Shown here piece by piece: positions 1 to 12,045 of a stretch of 64,000 bases of DNA. Below the pieces are notes generated by a model, which did not search any database, had not been told where the DNA came from, and worked only from the letters and a program-made list of their open reading frames with translations. How positions within the stretch are numbered: the first letter of the stretch is position 1; each line of letters begins with the position of its first letter. Made by a program: the position numbers and the translations under genes. The DNA comes from Megascapheus bottae (Eukaryota; Chordata; Mammalia; Rodentia; Geomyidae), in the NCBI GenBank assembly GCA_024803745.1, contig JANJXV010001762.1, forward strand, positions 1 through 64,000, in the 5' to 3' direction.

Positions 1-966
1 AAGTGTGTGAATTCAGAATGGAGGTGTGTGAAGTCACAGAATGGAGGTGTGTGAAGTCATAGAATGGAGGTGTGTGAAGTCACAGAATGGAGGTGTGTGA
101 CTTCATAGAATGGAGGTGTGTGAAGTGATAGAATGGAGGTGTGTGAAGTCAGAATGGAGGTGTGTGAAGTCACAGAATGGAGGTGTGTGAACTCAGAATG
201 GAGGTGTGTGAAGTCACAGAATGGAGGTTTGTGAAGTCATATAATGGAGGTGTTTGAAGTCATAGAATGGATGTTTCTGAGGTAAGAATGAAGGTGAGTG
301 AAGTCATAGAATGGAGGTGTGTGAAGTCAAAATGAAATTGTGTGAACTCATAGAATGGAGGTGTGTGAATTCAGAATGGAGGTGTGAGAAGTAACAGAAT
401 GGAGGTGTGTGAATTCAGAATGGAGGTGAGTGAAGTAATAGAATGGAGGTGTGTGAAGTCAAAATGGAGGTATGAGAAGTCACAGAATGGAGATGTGTGA
501 ATTCAGAATGGAGGTTAGTGAAGTCATATAATGGAGGTGTGTGAAGTCATAGAATGGAGATGTGTGAAGTCATACAATGGAGGTGTGTGAAATCGTAGAA
601 TGGAGGTGTTTGAATTCACAGAATGGAGGTGTGTGAAGTCAGAGTGGAGGTGTGTGAAGTCATAGAATTGATGTGTGAAATCAGACTGGAGGTGTGTGAA
701 CTCATAGAATGCAGGTGTGTGAAATCACAATGGAGGTGTGTGAAGTCATAGAATGGAGGTGTGTGAAGTCACAGAATGGAGGTGTGTGAAGTCATAGAAT
801 GGAGCTGAGTGAAGTCATAGAATGGAGGTGTGTGAAATCATAGAATGGAGGAGTGTGAAGTTAGAATGGAGGTGTGTGAAGTCATAGAATTGAGGTGTGT
901 GAAGTCAGAATGGAGGTGTGTGAAGTCATAGAATGGAGATGTGTTAACTCATAGAATGGAGGTGTG

Positions 967-1062
967 TGACGTCACAATGGAAGTGTGTGAATTCAAAGAA
1001 TGGAGGTGTGTGAAGTCATACAATGAAGGTGTGTGAAGTCAGAATGGAGGTGTGTGACGTCA
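967..1062. other. Two palindromic TGACGTCA motifs in variant monomers
   Basis: TGACGTCA, the full cyclic-AMP response element palindrome, occurs at 967-974 and 1055-1062. Three more copies in unit A1 are at 2676-2683, 3690-3697 and 3803-3810. Each differs by one base from the consensus monomer core TGAAGTCA, which creates a CpG. They recur in the other A units at the unit period, except where deleted. The motif identity is certain; binding or regulation is not shown by the sequence. Confidence 0.6.
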
Positions 1063-1445
1063 CAGAATGGAGGTGTGTGAACTCAGAATGGAGGTGTGTG
1101 AAGTCATAAATGGAGGTGTGTGAAGTCAAAGAATGAAGGTGTGTGAACTCATAGAATAGAGGTGTGTGATGTCATAGAATGGAGGTGTGTGAAGTAATAG
1201 AATGGAGGTGGGTGAAGTCACGGAAGGGAGGTGTGTGAAGTCACAGAATGGAGGTGTGTGAAATCAGAGAATGGAGATGTGTGAAGTCAAAAAGGTGGTG
1301 TGAGAAGTCACAAATGTAAGTGTGTGAAGTCACAGAATGCAGGTGTGTGAAGTCAAAATGGAGGTGTGTGAAGTCAAAGAATATAGGTGTGTGAGGTCAT
1401 CGAATGGAGGTGTGTGAAATTAGAAATGGAGGTGTGTGAAGTCAG

Positions 1446-1451
1446 AATAAA
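1446..1451 (+). other. AATAAA hexamer followed by GT-rich repeat
   Basis: A variant monomer (CAGAATAAAGGTGTGCG) contains AATAAA with GT-rich sequence immediately downstream. It recurs at 6098, 13491, 17563, 22215, 26287 and 41550, wherever this part of the A unit is kept. The hexamer matches the polyadenylation signal, but there is no sign of a transcribed gene upstream, so function is doubtful. Confidence 0.35.
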
Positions 1452-1545
1452 GGTGTGCGAAGTCATAGAATGGAGGTGTGTGAAGTCACAGAATGGAGGT
1501 GTGGGAAGTCACACAATGGCGGTGTGTGAAGTCACAGAATGGAGG

Positions 1546-1924
1546 TGTGTGAACTCAGAATGGAGGTATGTAAAGTCACAGAATGGAGGTGTGTGAAGTC
1601 ATAGAATGGAAGTGTGTGAAGTCATAGAATGGAGGTGTGTGAAGTCACAGAATGGATGGTATGAACTCATAGAATGGAGGTGTGTGAAGTCACAGAATGG
1701 AGGTGTGTGAAGTCATAGAATGGAGGCGTGTGAAGTCATAGAATGGAAGTGTGTGAAGTCACAGAATGGAGGTGTGTGAAGTCACAGAATGGAGGTGTGT
1801 GAACTCAGAATGGAGGTGTGTGAAGTCACAGAATGGAGGTGTGTGAAGTCATTGAATGGAAGTGTGTGAAGTCATAGAATGGAGGTGTGTGAAGTCACAG
1901 AATGGATGGTATGAACTCATAGAA
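1546..1924 (+). repeat. 250-bp sub-duplication inside the A unit
   Basis: The rare 22-bp monomer containing GAATGGATGGTATGAACTC occurs twice, 250 bp apart (near 1650 and 1900), with similar flanking monomers in the same order. Small point differences (for example TATGTAAAG against TGTGTGAAG) show it predates the copying of the whole unit. The pair recurs in every A unit that keeps this part and in region E. Confidence 0.75.
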
Positions 1925-4652
1925 TGGAGGTGTTTGAAGTCACAGAATGGAGGTGTGTGAAGTCACAGAATGGAGGTTTGTGAAGTCATATAATGGAGGT
2001 ATATGAAGTCATAGAACGGATGTTTCTGAAGTAAGAATGAAGGTGTGTGAAGTCATAGAATGGAGTTGTGTGAAGTCACAGAATGGAGGTGTGTGAAGTC
2101 AAAAAATGGTGTGTGAAGTCACAAATGGAGGTGTGTGAAGTCACAGAATGGAGGTGTGTGAAGTCATCGAATGGATGTGTGTGAAGTCAGCATAGAGGTG
2201 TGCGAAGTCATAGAATGGAGGTGTGTGAAGTCAGAATAGAGGCGAGTGAACTCATAGAATGGAGGTGCGTGGAGTCACAATGGCGGTGTGTGAAGTCATA
2301 GAATGGTGGTGTGTGAAGTCACAGAATGGAGGTGTGGAAGTCATAGAATGGAGCTGTGTGAAGTCAGAATGGAGGTGTGAGAAGTCACAGAATGGAGGTG
2401 TGTGAATTCAGAATGGAGGTGAGTAAAGTCATAGAATGGAGGTGTGTGAAGTCATACAATGGAGGTTGTGAAGACATACAATGGAGGTGTGTGAAATCAT
2501 AGAATGGAGGTGTTTGAAGTCACAGAATGGAAGAGTGTGAAGTCATAGAATGGAGGTGTGTGAAGTCACAAAATGTAGGTGTGTGAAGTCATAGAATGGA
2601 GGTGTGTGAAGTCACAGAATGGAGGTGTGTGAAGTCATAGAATGGAGGTGTGTGAAGTCATAGAACGGAGTTGTGTGACGTCATATAATGGAGGTGTGTG
2701 AAGTCACATAATGGAGGTGTGTGAAGTCAGAATGGAGGTGTGAAGTCATAGAAAGGAGGTGTGGGAAGTCATAGAATGGAGGAGGGTGAAGTCATAGATT
2801 GGAGGTGAGTGAAGTCACAGATTCGAGGTCTGTGAAGTCATAGAATGGAGGTGTGTGAAGTCGAATGAAGGTGTGTGAAGTCATAGAATGTAGGTGTGTG
2901 AACTCATAGAATGGAGGTGTGTGACGTCCCAATGGAAGTGTGTGAAGTCATAGAATGGAGGTGTGTGAAGTCACAGAATGGAAGTGTGTGAAGTCAAAAT
3001 GGAGGTGTGTGACGACCTAAAATGGAGGTGTGAGAAGTCATAGAATGGAGGTGTGTGAAATCATAGAATAGAGGTTTGTGAAGTCACAGAATGGCGGTGT
3101 GTGAACTCAGAATGGAGGTGTGTGAAGTCACAGAATGGAGGTGTGTGAAGTCATCATATGAAGGTATGTGAAATCATAGAATGGAAGTGTGTGAAGTCAT
3201 AGAATGGAGGTCTGCGAAGTCATACAATGAAGGTGTGTGAAGTCATAGAATGGAGGTGTGTGAAGTCACAGAAGAGACGTGTGTGAAGTCACATAATGGA
3301 GGTGTGAGAAGTCAAAATGGAGGTGTGTGAAGTCATAGATTGGAGGTGTGTGAAATCATAGAACGGAGGTTTGTGAAGTCACAGAATTGAGGTGTGTGAA
3401 GTCATAGAATGGAGGTGTGTGAAGTCACAGAATGGAGGTGTGTGAAGTCACAGAATGGAGGTGTGTGAACTAAGAATGGAGATGTGTGAAGTCACAGAAT
3501 GGAATTGTGTGAAATCATAGAATTGAGGTGTGTGAAATCAGAGAATGGAGGTGTGTGAATTCATAGAATGGAGGTGTGACATCTCAGAATGGAGGTTTGT
3601 GAAATCGCAGAATGGAGGTGTGTGAGGTCACAGAATGGAGGTTTGTGAACTCACAATGGAGGTGTGTGAAGTCACGGAATGGCGGTGTGTGACGTCATAG
3701 AATGGAAGTGTGTGAAGTCATAGAATGGAGGTGTGTGAAGTCACAGAATGGAGGTGTGTGGAGTCACATAATGGAGGTGTGTGAAGTCAAAATGGAGGTG
3801 TGTGACGTCATAAAATGTAGGTGTGTGAAGTCATAGGTTGGAGGTGTGTGAAATCATAGAATGGAGGTTTGTGAAATCACAGAATGGAGGTGTGTGAAGT
3901 CATAGAATGAAGGTATGTGAAGTCAAATTGGAGGGGTGTGAAGTCGGAGAATGGAGGTGTGGGAAATCAAAGAATGGAGGTGGGCGAAGTCACAAAATGG
4001 AGGTGTGTGAAGTCAAAGAATGGAGGTGTGTGAAGTCACAGAATGGACGGGTATGATTTCATAGAATGGAGGTGTGTGAAGTCACAGAATTGAGGTGTTT
4101 GAAGTGATATATTGGAGGTGTGTGAAGTCAAAATGGATGTGTGAAGTCATAGAATGGAGGTGTGTGAAGTCATACAATGGAGGTGTGTGAAATCATAGAA
4201 TGGAGGTGTGTGAAGTCACAGAATGGAGGTGTGTCAAGTCATTAAATGGAGGTGTGTGAATTCAGAATGGAGGTGTGTGAAGTCATAGAATGGAGGTGTG
4301 TGAACTCAGAATGGAGGTGTGTGAAGTCATAGATGGAGGTGTGTGAAGTCATAGTATGGAGGTGTGTGAAATCATAGAATGGAGTTTTGTGAAGTCACAG
4401 AATGGAGCTGTGTGAAGTCAGAATGGAGGTGTGTGAAATCATAGAATGGAGGTGTACGAAGTCAGAATGGAGGTGTGTTAAATCATAGAATCGAGGTGTG
4501 TGAAGTCACAATGGAGGTGTGTGAAGTCATAGAATGGAGGTGTGTGAAGTCACAGAATTGAGGTGTGTGAAGTCATAGAATGGAGGAGTGTGATGTCATA
4601 GAATGGAGATGTGTGAAGTCACAGAATGAAGGTGTGTGAAGTCACAGAATGG

Positions 4653-7600
4653 AAGTGTGTGAATTCAGAATGGAGGTGTGTGAAGTCACAGAATGGAGGT
4701 GTGTGAAGTCATAGAATGGAGGTGTGTGAAGTCACAGAATGGAGGTGTGTGACTTCATAGAATGGAGGTGTGTGAAGTGATAGAATGGAGGTGTGTGAAG
4801 TCAGAATGGAGGTGTGTGAAGTCACAGAATGGAGGTGTGTGAACTCAGAATGGAGGTGTGTGAAGTCACAGAATGGAGGTTTGTGAAGTCATATAATGGA
4901 GGTGTTTGAAGTCATAGAATGGATGTTTCTGAGGTAAGAATGAAGGTGAGTGAAGTCATAGAATGGAGGTGTGTGAAGTCAAAATGAAATTGTGTGAACT
5001 CATAGAATGGAGGTGTGTGAATTCAGAATGGAGGTGTGAGAAGTAACAGAATGGAGGTGTGTGAATTCAGAATGGAGGTGAGTGAAGTAATAGAATGGAG
5101 GTGTGTGAAGTCAAAATGGAGGTATGAGAAGTCACAGAATGGAGATGTGTGAATTCAGAATGGAGGTTAGTGAAGTCATATAATGGAGGTGTGTGAAGTC
5201 ATAGAATGGAGATGTGTGAAGTCATACAATGGAGGTGTGTGAAATCGTAGAATGGAGGTGTTTGAATTCACAGAATGGAGGTGTGTGAAGTCAGAGTGGA
5301 GGTGTGTGAAGTCATAGAATTGATGTGTGAAATCAGACTGGAGGTGTGTGAACTCATAGAATGCAGGTGTGTGAAATCACAATGGAGGTGTGTGAAGTCA
5401 TAGAATGGAGGTGTGTGAAGTCACAGAATGGAGGTGTGTGAAGTCATAGAATGGAGCTGAGTGAAGTCATAGAATGGAGGTGTGTGAAATCATAGAATGG
5501 AGGAGTGTGAAGTTAGAATGGAGGTGTGTGAAGTCATAGAATTGAGGTGTGTGAAGTCAGAATGGAGGTGTGTGAAGTCATAGAATGGAGATGTGTTAAC
5601 TCATAGAATGGAGGTGTGTGACGTCACAATGGAAGTGTGTGAATTCAAAGAATGGAGGTGTGTGAAGTCATACAATGAAGGTGTGTGAAGTCAGAATGGA
5701 GGTGTGTGACGTCACAGAATGGAGGTGTGTGAACTCAGAATGGAGGTGTGTGAAGTCATAAATGGAGGTGTGTGAAGTCAAAGAATGAAGGTGTGTGAAC
5801 TCATAGAATAGAGGTGTGTGATGTCATAGAATGGAGGTGTGTGAAGTAATAGAATGGAGGTGGGTGAAGTCACGGAAGGGAGGTGTGTGAAGTCACAGAA
5901 TGGAGGTGTGTGAAATCAGAGAATGGAGATGTGTGAAGTCAAAAAGGTGGTGTGAGAAGTCACAAATGTAAGTGTGTGAAGTCACAGAATGCAGGTGTGT
6001 GAAGTCAAAATGGAGGTGTGTGAAGTCAAAGAATATAGGTGTGTGAGGTCATCGAATGGAGGTGTGTGAAATTAGAAATGGAGGTGTGTGAAGTCAGAAT
6101 AAAGGTGTGCGAAGTCATAGAATGGAGGTGTGTGAAGTCACAGAATGGAGGTGTGGGAAGTCACACAATGGCGGTGTGTGAAGTCACAGAATGGAGGTGT
6201 GTGAACTCAGAATGGAGGTATGTAAAGTCACAGAATGGAGGTGTGTGAAGTCATAGAATGGAAGTGTGTGAAGTCATAGAATGGAGGTGTGTGAAGTCAC
6301 AGAATGGATGGTATGAACTCATAGAATGGAGGTGTGTGAAGTCACAGAATGGAGGTGTGTGAAGTCATAGAATGGAGGCGTGTGAAGTCATAGAATGGAA
6401 GTGTGTGAAGTCACAGAATGGAGGTGTGTGAAGTCACAGAATGGAGGTGTGTGAACTCAGAATGGAGGTGTGTGAAGTCACAGAATGGAGGTGTGTGAAG
6501 TCATTGAATGGAAGTGTGTGAAGTCATAGAATGGAGGTGTGTGAAGTCACAGAATGGATGGTATGAACTCATAGAATGGAGGTGTTTGAAGTCACAGAAT
6601 GGAGGTGTGTGAAGTCACAGAATGGAGGTTTGTGAAGTCATATAATGGAGGTATATGAAGTCATAGAACGGATGTTTCTGAAGTAAGAATGAAGGTGTGT
6701 GAAGTCATAGAATGGAGTTGTGTGAAGTCACAGAATGGAGGTGTGTGAAGTCAAAAAATGGTGTGTGAAGTCACAAATGGAGGTGTGTGAAGTCACAGAA
6801 TGGAGGTGTGTGAAGTCATCGAATGGATGTGTGTGAAGTCAGCATAGAGGTGTGCGAAGTCATAGAATGGAGGTGTGTGAAGTCAGAATAGAGGCGAGTG
6901 AACTCATAGAATGGAGGTGCGTGGAGTCACAATGGCGGTGTGTGAAGTCATAGAATGGTGGTGTGTGAAGTCACAGAATGGAGGTGTGGAAGTCATAGAA
7001 TGGAGCTGTGTGAAGTCAGAATGGAGGTGTGAGAAGTCACAGAATGGAGGTGTGTGAATTCAGAATGGAGGTGAGTAAAGTCATAGAATGGAGGTGTGTG
7101 AAGTCATACAATGGAGGTTGTGAAGACATACAATGGAGGTGTGTGAAATCATAGAATGGAGGTGTTTGAAGTCACAGAATGGAAGAGTGTGAAGTCATAG
7201 AATGGAGGTGTGTGAAGTCACAAAATGTAGGTGTGTGAAGTCATAGAATGGAGGTGTGTGAAGTCACAGAATGGAGGTGTGTGAAGTCATAGAATGGAGG
7301 TGTGTGAAGTCATAGAACGGAGTTGTGTGACGTCATATAATGGAGGTGTGTGAAGTCACATAATGGAGGTGTGTGAAGTCAGAATGGAGGTGTGAAGTCA
7401 TAGAAAGGAGGTGTGGGAAGTCATAGAATGGAGGAGGGTGAAGTCATAGATTGGAGGTGAGTGAAGTCACAGATTCGAGGTCTGTGAAGTCATAGAATGG
7501 AGGTGTGTGAAGTCGAATGAAGGTGTGTGAAGTCATAGAATGTAGGTGTGTGAACTCATAGAATGGAGGTGTGTGACGTCCCAATGGAAGTGTGTGAAGT

Positions 7601-9304
7601 CATAGAATGGAGGTGTGTGAAGTCACAGAATGGAAGTGTGTGAAGTCAAAATGGAGGTGTGTGACGACCTAAAATGGAGGTGTGAGAAGTCATAGAATGG
7701 AGGTGTGTGAAATCATAGAATAGAGGTTTGTGAAGTCACAGAATGGCGGTGTGTGAACTCAGAATGGAGGTGTGTGAAGTCACAGAATGGAGGTGTGTGA
7801 AGTCATCATATGAAGGTATGTGAAATCATAGAATGGAAGTGTGTGAAGTCATAGAATGGAGGTCTGCGAAGTCATACAATGAAGGTGTGTGAAGTCATAG
7901 AATGGAGGTGTGTGAAGTCACAGAAGAGACGTGTGTGAAGTCACATAATGGAGGTGTGAGAAGTCAAAATGGAGGTGTGTGAAGTCATAGATTGGAGGTG
8001 TGTGAAATCATAGAACGGAGGTTTGTGAAGTCACAGAATTGAGGTGTGTGAAGTCATAGAATGGAGGTGTGTGAAGTCACAGAATGGAGGTGTGTGAAGT
8101 CACAGAATGGAGGTGTGTGAACTAAGAATGGAGATGTGTGAAGTCACAGAATGGAATTGTGTGAAATCATAGAATTGAGGTGTGTGAAATCAGAGAATGG
8201 AGGTGTGTGAATTCATAGAATGGAGGTGTGACATCTCAGAATGGAGGTTTGTGAAATCGCAGAATGGAGGTGTGTGAGGTCACAGAATGGAGGTTTGTGA
8301 ACTCACAATGGAGGTGTGTGAAGTCACGGAATGGCGGTGTGTGACGTCATAGAATGGAAGTGTGTGAAGTCATAGAATGGAGGTGTGTGAAGTCACAGAA
8401 TGGAGGTGTGTGGAGTCACATAATGGAGGTGTGTGAAGTCAAAATGGAGGTGTGTGACGTCATAAAATGTAGGTGTGTGAAGTCATAGGTTGGAGGTGTG
8501 TGAAATCATAGAATGGAGGTTTGTGAAATCACAGAATGGAGGTGTGTGAAGTCATAGAATGAAGGTATGTGAAGTCAAATTGGAGGGGTGTGAAGTCGGA
8601 GAATGGAGGTGTGGGAAATCAAAGAATGGAGGTGGGCGAAGTCACAAAATGGAGGTGTGTGAAGTCAAAGAATGGAGGTGTGTGAAGTCACAGAATGGAC
8701 GGGTATGATTTCATAGAATGGAGGTGTGTGAAGTCACAGAATTGAGGTGTTTGAAGTGATATATTGGAGGTGTGTGAAGTCAAAATGGATGTGTGAAGTC
8801 ATAGAATGGAGGTGTGTGAAGTCATACAATGGAGGTGTGTGAAATCATAGAATGGAGGTGTGTGAAGTCACAGAATGGAGGTGTGTCAACTCATTAAATG
8901 GAGGTGTGTGAATTCAGAATGGAGGTGTGTGAAGTCATAGAATGGAGGTGTGTGAACTCAGAATGGAGGTGTGTGAAGTCATAGATGGAGGTGTGTGAAG
9001 TCATAGTATGGAGGTGTGTGAAATCATAGAATGGAGTTTTGTGAAGTCACAGAATGGAGCTGTGTGAAGTCAGAATGGAGGTGTGTGAAATCATAGAATG
9101 GAGGTGTACGAAGTCAGAATGGAGGTGTGTTAAATCATAGAATCGAGGTGTGTGAAGTCACAATTGAGGTGTGTGAAGTCATAGAATGGAGGTGTGTGAA
9201 GTCACAGAATTGAGGTGTGTGAAGTCATAGAATGGAGGAGTGTGATGTCATAGAATGGAGATGTGTGAAGTCACAGAATGAAGGTGTGTGAAGTCACAGA
9301 ATGG
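4653..9304 (+). repeat. Region A higher-order repeat, unit A2 (4652 bp, full length)
   Basis: This is a second full copy of A1, in the same monomer order and with the same landmarks displaced by 4652 (for example ACGGAGTTG with its C at 2666 and 7318). I noticed only two substitutions against A1, at 8890 and 9165, in nearly five kilobases. Such identity implies very recent duplication or ongoing homogenisation. A global alignment would be needed for an exact figure. Confidence 0.93.
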
Positions 9305-12045
9305 AAGTGTGTGAATTCAGAATGGAGGTGTGTGAAGTCACAGAATGGAGGTGTGTGAAGTCATAGAATGGAGGTGTGTGAAGTCACAGAATGGAGGTGT
9401 GTGACTTCATAGAATGGAGGTGTGTGAAGTGATAGAATGGAGGTGTGTGAAGTCAGAATGGAGGTGTGTGAAGTCACAGAATGGAGGTGTGTGAACTCAG
9501 AATGGAGGTGTGTGAAGTCACAGAATGGAGGTTTGTGAAGTCATATAATGGAGGTGTTTGAAGTCATAGAATGGATGTTTCTGAGGTAAGAATGAAGGTG
9601 AGTGAAGTCATAGAATGGAGGTGTGTGAAGTCAAAATGAAATTGTGTGAACTCATAGAATGGAGGTGTGTGAATTCAGAATGGAGGTGTGAGAAGTAACA
9701 GAATGGAGGTGTGTGAATTCAGAATGGAGGTGAGTGAAGTAATAGAATGGAGGTGTGTGAAGTCAAAATGGAGGTATGAGAAGTCACAGAATGGAGATGT
9801 GTGAATTCAGAATGGAGGTTAGTGAAGTCATATAATGGAGGTGTGTGAAGTCATAGAATGGAGATGTGTGAAGTCATACAATGGAGGTGTGTGAAATCGT
9901 AGAATGGAGGTGTTTGAATTCACAGAATGGAGGTGTGTGAAGTCAGAGTGGAGGTGTGTGAAGTCATAGAATTGATGTGTGAAATCAGACTGGAGGTGTG
10001 TGAACTCATAGAATGCAGGTGTGTGAAATCACAATGGAGGTGTGTGAAGTCATAGAATGGAGGTGTGTGAAGTCACAGAATGGAGGTGTGTGAAGTCATA
10101 GAATGGAGCTGAGTGAAGTCATAGAATGGAGGTGTGTGAAATCATAGAATGGAGGAGTGTGAAGTTAGAATGGAGGTGTGTGAAGTCATAGAATTGAGGT
10201 GTGTGAAGTCAGAATGGAGGTGTGTGAAGTCATAGAATGGAGATGTGTTAACTCATAGAATGGAGGTGTGTGACGTCACAATGGAAGTGTGTGAATTCAA
10301 AGAATGGAGGTGTGTGAAGTCATACAATGAAGGTGTGTGAAGTCAGAATGGAGGTGTGTGACGTCACAGAATGGAGGTGTGTGAAGTCAAAATGGAGGTG
10401 TGTGACGACCTAAAATGGAGGTGTGAGAAGTCATAGAATGGAGGTGTGTGAAATCATAGAATAGAGGTTTGTGAAGTCACAGAATGGCGGTGTGTGAACT
10501 CAGAATGGAGGTGTGTGAAGTCACAGAATGGAGGTGTGTGAAGTCATCATATGAAGGTATGTGAAATCATAGAATGGAAGTGTGTGAAGTCATAGAATGG
10601 AGGTCTGCGAAGTCATACAATGAAGGTGTGTGAAGTCATAGAATGGAGGTGTGTGAAGTCACAGAAGAGACGTGTGTGAAGTCACATAATGGAGGTGTGA
10701 GAAGTCAAAATGGAGGTGTGTGAAGTCATAGATTGGAGGTGTGTGAAATCATAGAACGGAGGTTTGTGAAGTCACAGAATTGAGGTGTGTGAAGTCATAG
10801 AATGGAGGTGTGTGAAGTCACAGAATGGAGGTGTGTGAAGTCACAGAATGGAGGTGTGTGAACTAAGAATGGAGATGTGTGAAGTCACAGAATGGAATTG
10901 TGTGAAATCATAGAATTGAGGTGTGTGAAATCAGAGAATGGAGGTGTGTGAATTCATAGAATGGAGGTGTGACATCTCAGAATGGAGGTTTGTGAAATCG
11001 CAGAATGGAGGTGTGTGAGGTCACAGAATGGAGGTTTGTGAACTCACAATGGAGGTGTGTGAAGTCACGGAATGGCGGTGTGTGACGTCATAGAATGGAA
11101 GTGTGTGAAGTCATAGAATGGAGGTGTGTGAAGTCACAGAATGGAGGTGTGTGGAGTCACATAATGGAGGTGTGTGAAGTCAAAATGGAGGTGTGTGACG
11201 TCATAAAATGTAGGTGTGTGAAGTCATAGGTTGGAGGTGTGTGAAATCATAGAATGGAGGTTTGTGAAATCACAGAATGGAGGTGTGTGAAGTCATAGAA
11301 TGAAGGTATGTGAAGTCAAATTGGAGGGGTGTGAAGTCGGAGAATGGAGGTGTGGGAAATCAAAGAATGGAGGTGGGCGAAGTCACAAAATGGAGGTGTG
11401 TGAAGTCAAAGAATGGAGGTGTGTGAAGTCACAGAATGGACGGGTATGATTTCATAGAATGGAGGTGTGTGAAGTCACAGAATTGAGGTGTTTGAAGTGA
11501 TATATTGGAGGTGTGTGAAGTCAAAATGGATGTGTGAAGTCATAGAATGGAGGTGTGTGAAGTCATACAATGGAGGTGTGTGAAATCATAGAATGGAGGT
11601 GTGTGAAGTCACAGAATGGAGGTGTGTCAACTCATTAAATGGAGGTGTGTGAATTCAGAATGGAGGTGTGTGAAGTCATAGAATGGAGGTGTGTGAACTC
11701 AGAATGGAGGTGTGTGAAGTCATAGATGGAGGTGTGTGAAGTCATAGTATGGAGGTGTGTGAAATCATAGAATGGAGTTTTGTGAAGTCACAGAATGGAG
11801 CTGTGTGAAGTCAGAATGGAGGTGTGTGAAATCATAGAATGGAGGTGTACGAAGTCAGAATGGAGGTGTGTTAAATCATAGAATCGAGGTGTGTGAAGTC
11901 ACAATTGAGGTGTGTGAAGTCATAGAATGGAGGTGTGTGAAGTCACAGAATTGAGGTGTGTGAAGTCATAGAATGGAGGAGTGTGATGTCATAGAATGGA
12001 GATGTGTGAAGTCACAGAATGAAGGTGTGTGAAGTCACAGAATGG
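9305..12045 (+). repeat. Region A unit A3 with 1911-bp internal deletion (2741 bp)
   Basis: The unit follows A1/A2 for about 1,080 bp, then jumps to the position equivalent to about 2,990 of A1 and continues to the normal unit end. The length is 4652 minus 1911. The join lies at 10377-10385: the base before it (G at 10376) matches the left parent and the base after it (G at 10386) matches the right parent, with nine shared bases between. The monomer phase is kept, so no repeat is broken. A2-specific bases persist near the right end (CAACTCATTAAATGG and CAATTGAGG), so it derives from an A2-like unit. Confidence 0.92.

Larger units (their letters stand above)
1..4652 (+). repeat. Region A higher-order repeat, unit A1 (4652 bp, full length)
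   Basis: This stretch starts at a distinctive AAGTGTGTGAATTCAG monomer that recurs at 4653 and 9305, giving a period of exactly 4652 bp. It contains about 200 monomers, so the homogenised unit is far larger than the monomer. Landmarks used to align copies: GATGTTTCTGAGG near 271, ACGGAGTTGTG near 2665, GACGACCTAAAATGG near 3011 and GTGTCAAGTCATTAAATGG near 4231. The start is arbitrary because the window opens inside the array. It differs from A2 at unit position 4238 (G here, C in A2-A6) and at 4513 (G here, T in A2-A6), so A1 is an outlier to the later copies at those two sites. Confidence 0.93.

Noticed and set aside
279..286. GAG/GTAAG splice-donor-like sequence in the GATGTTTCTGAGGTAAG monomer
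   Set aside because: It fits the donor consensus by chance. The plus strand lacks polypyrimidine tracts and acceptor sites, and there is no exon to splice.
1387..1596. 69-residue open frame that recurs at 6039, 13432, 17504, 22156, 26228 and 41491
   Set aside because: It opens with GTG inside a monomer and is a straight translation of the repeat; its recurrence only reflects HOR copying. There is no start context, no domain and no independent codon signal.
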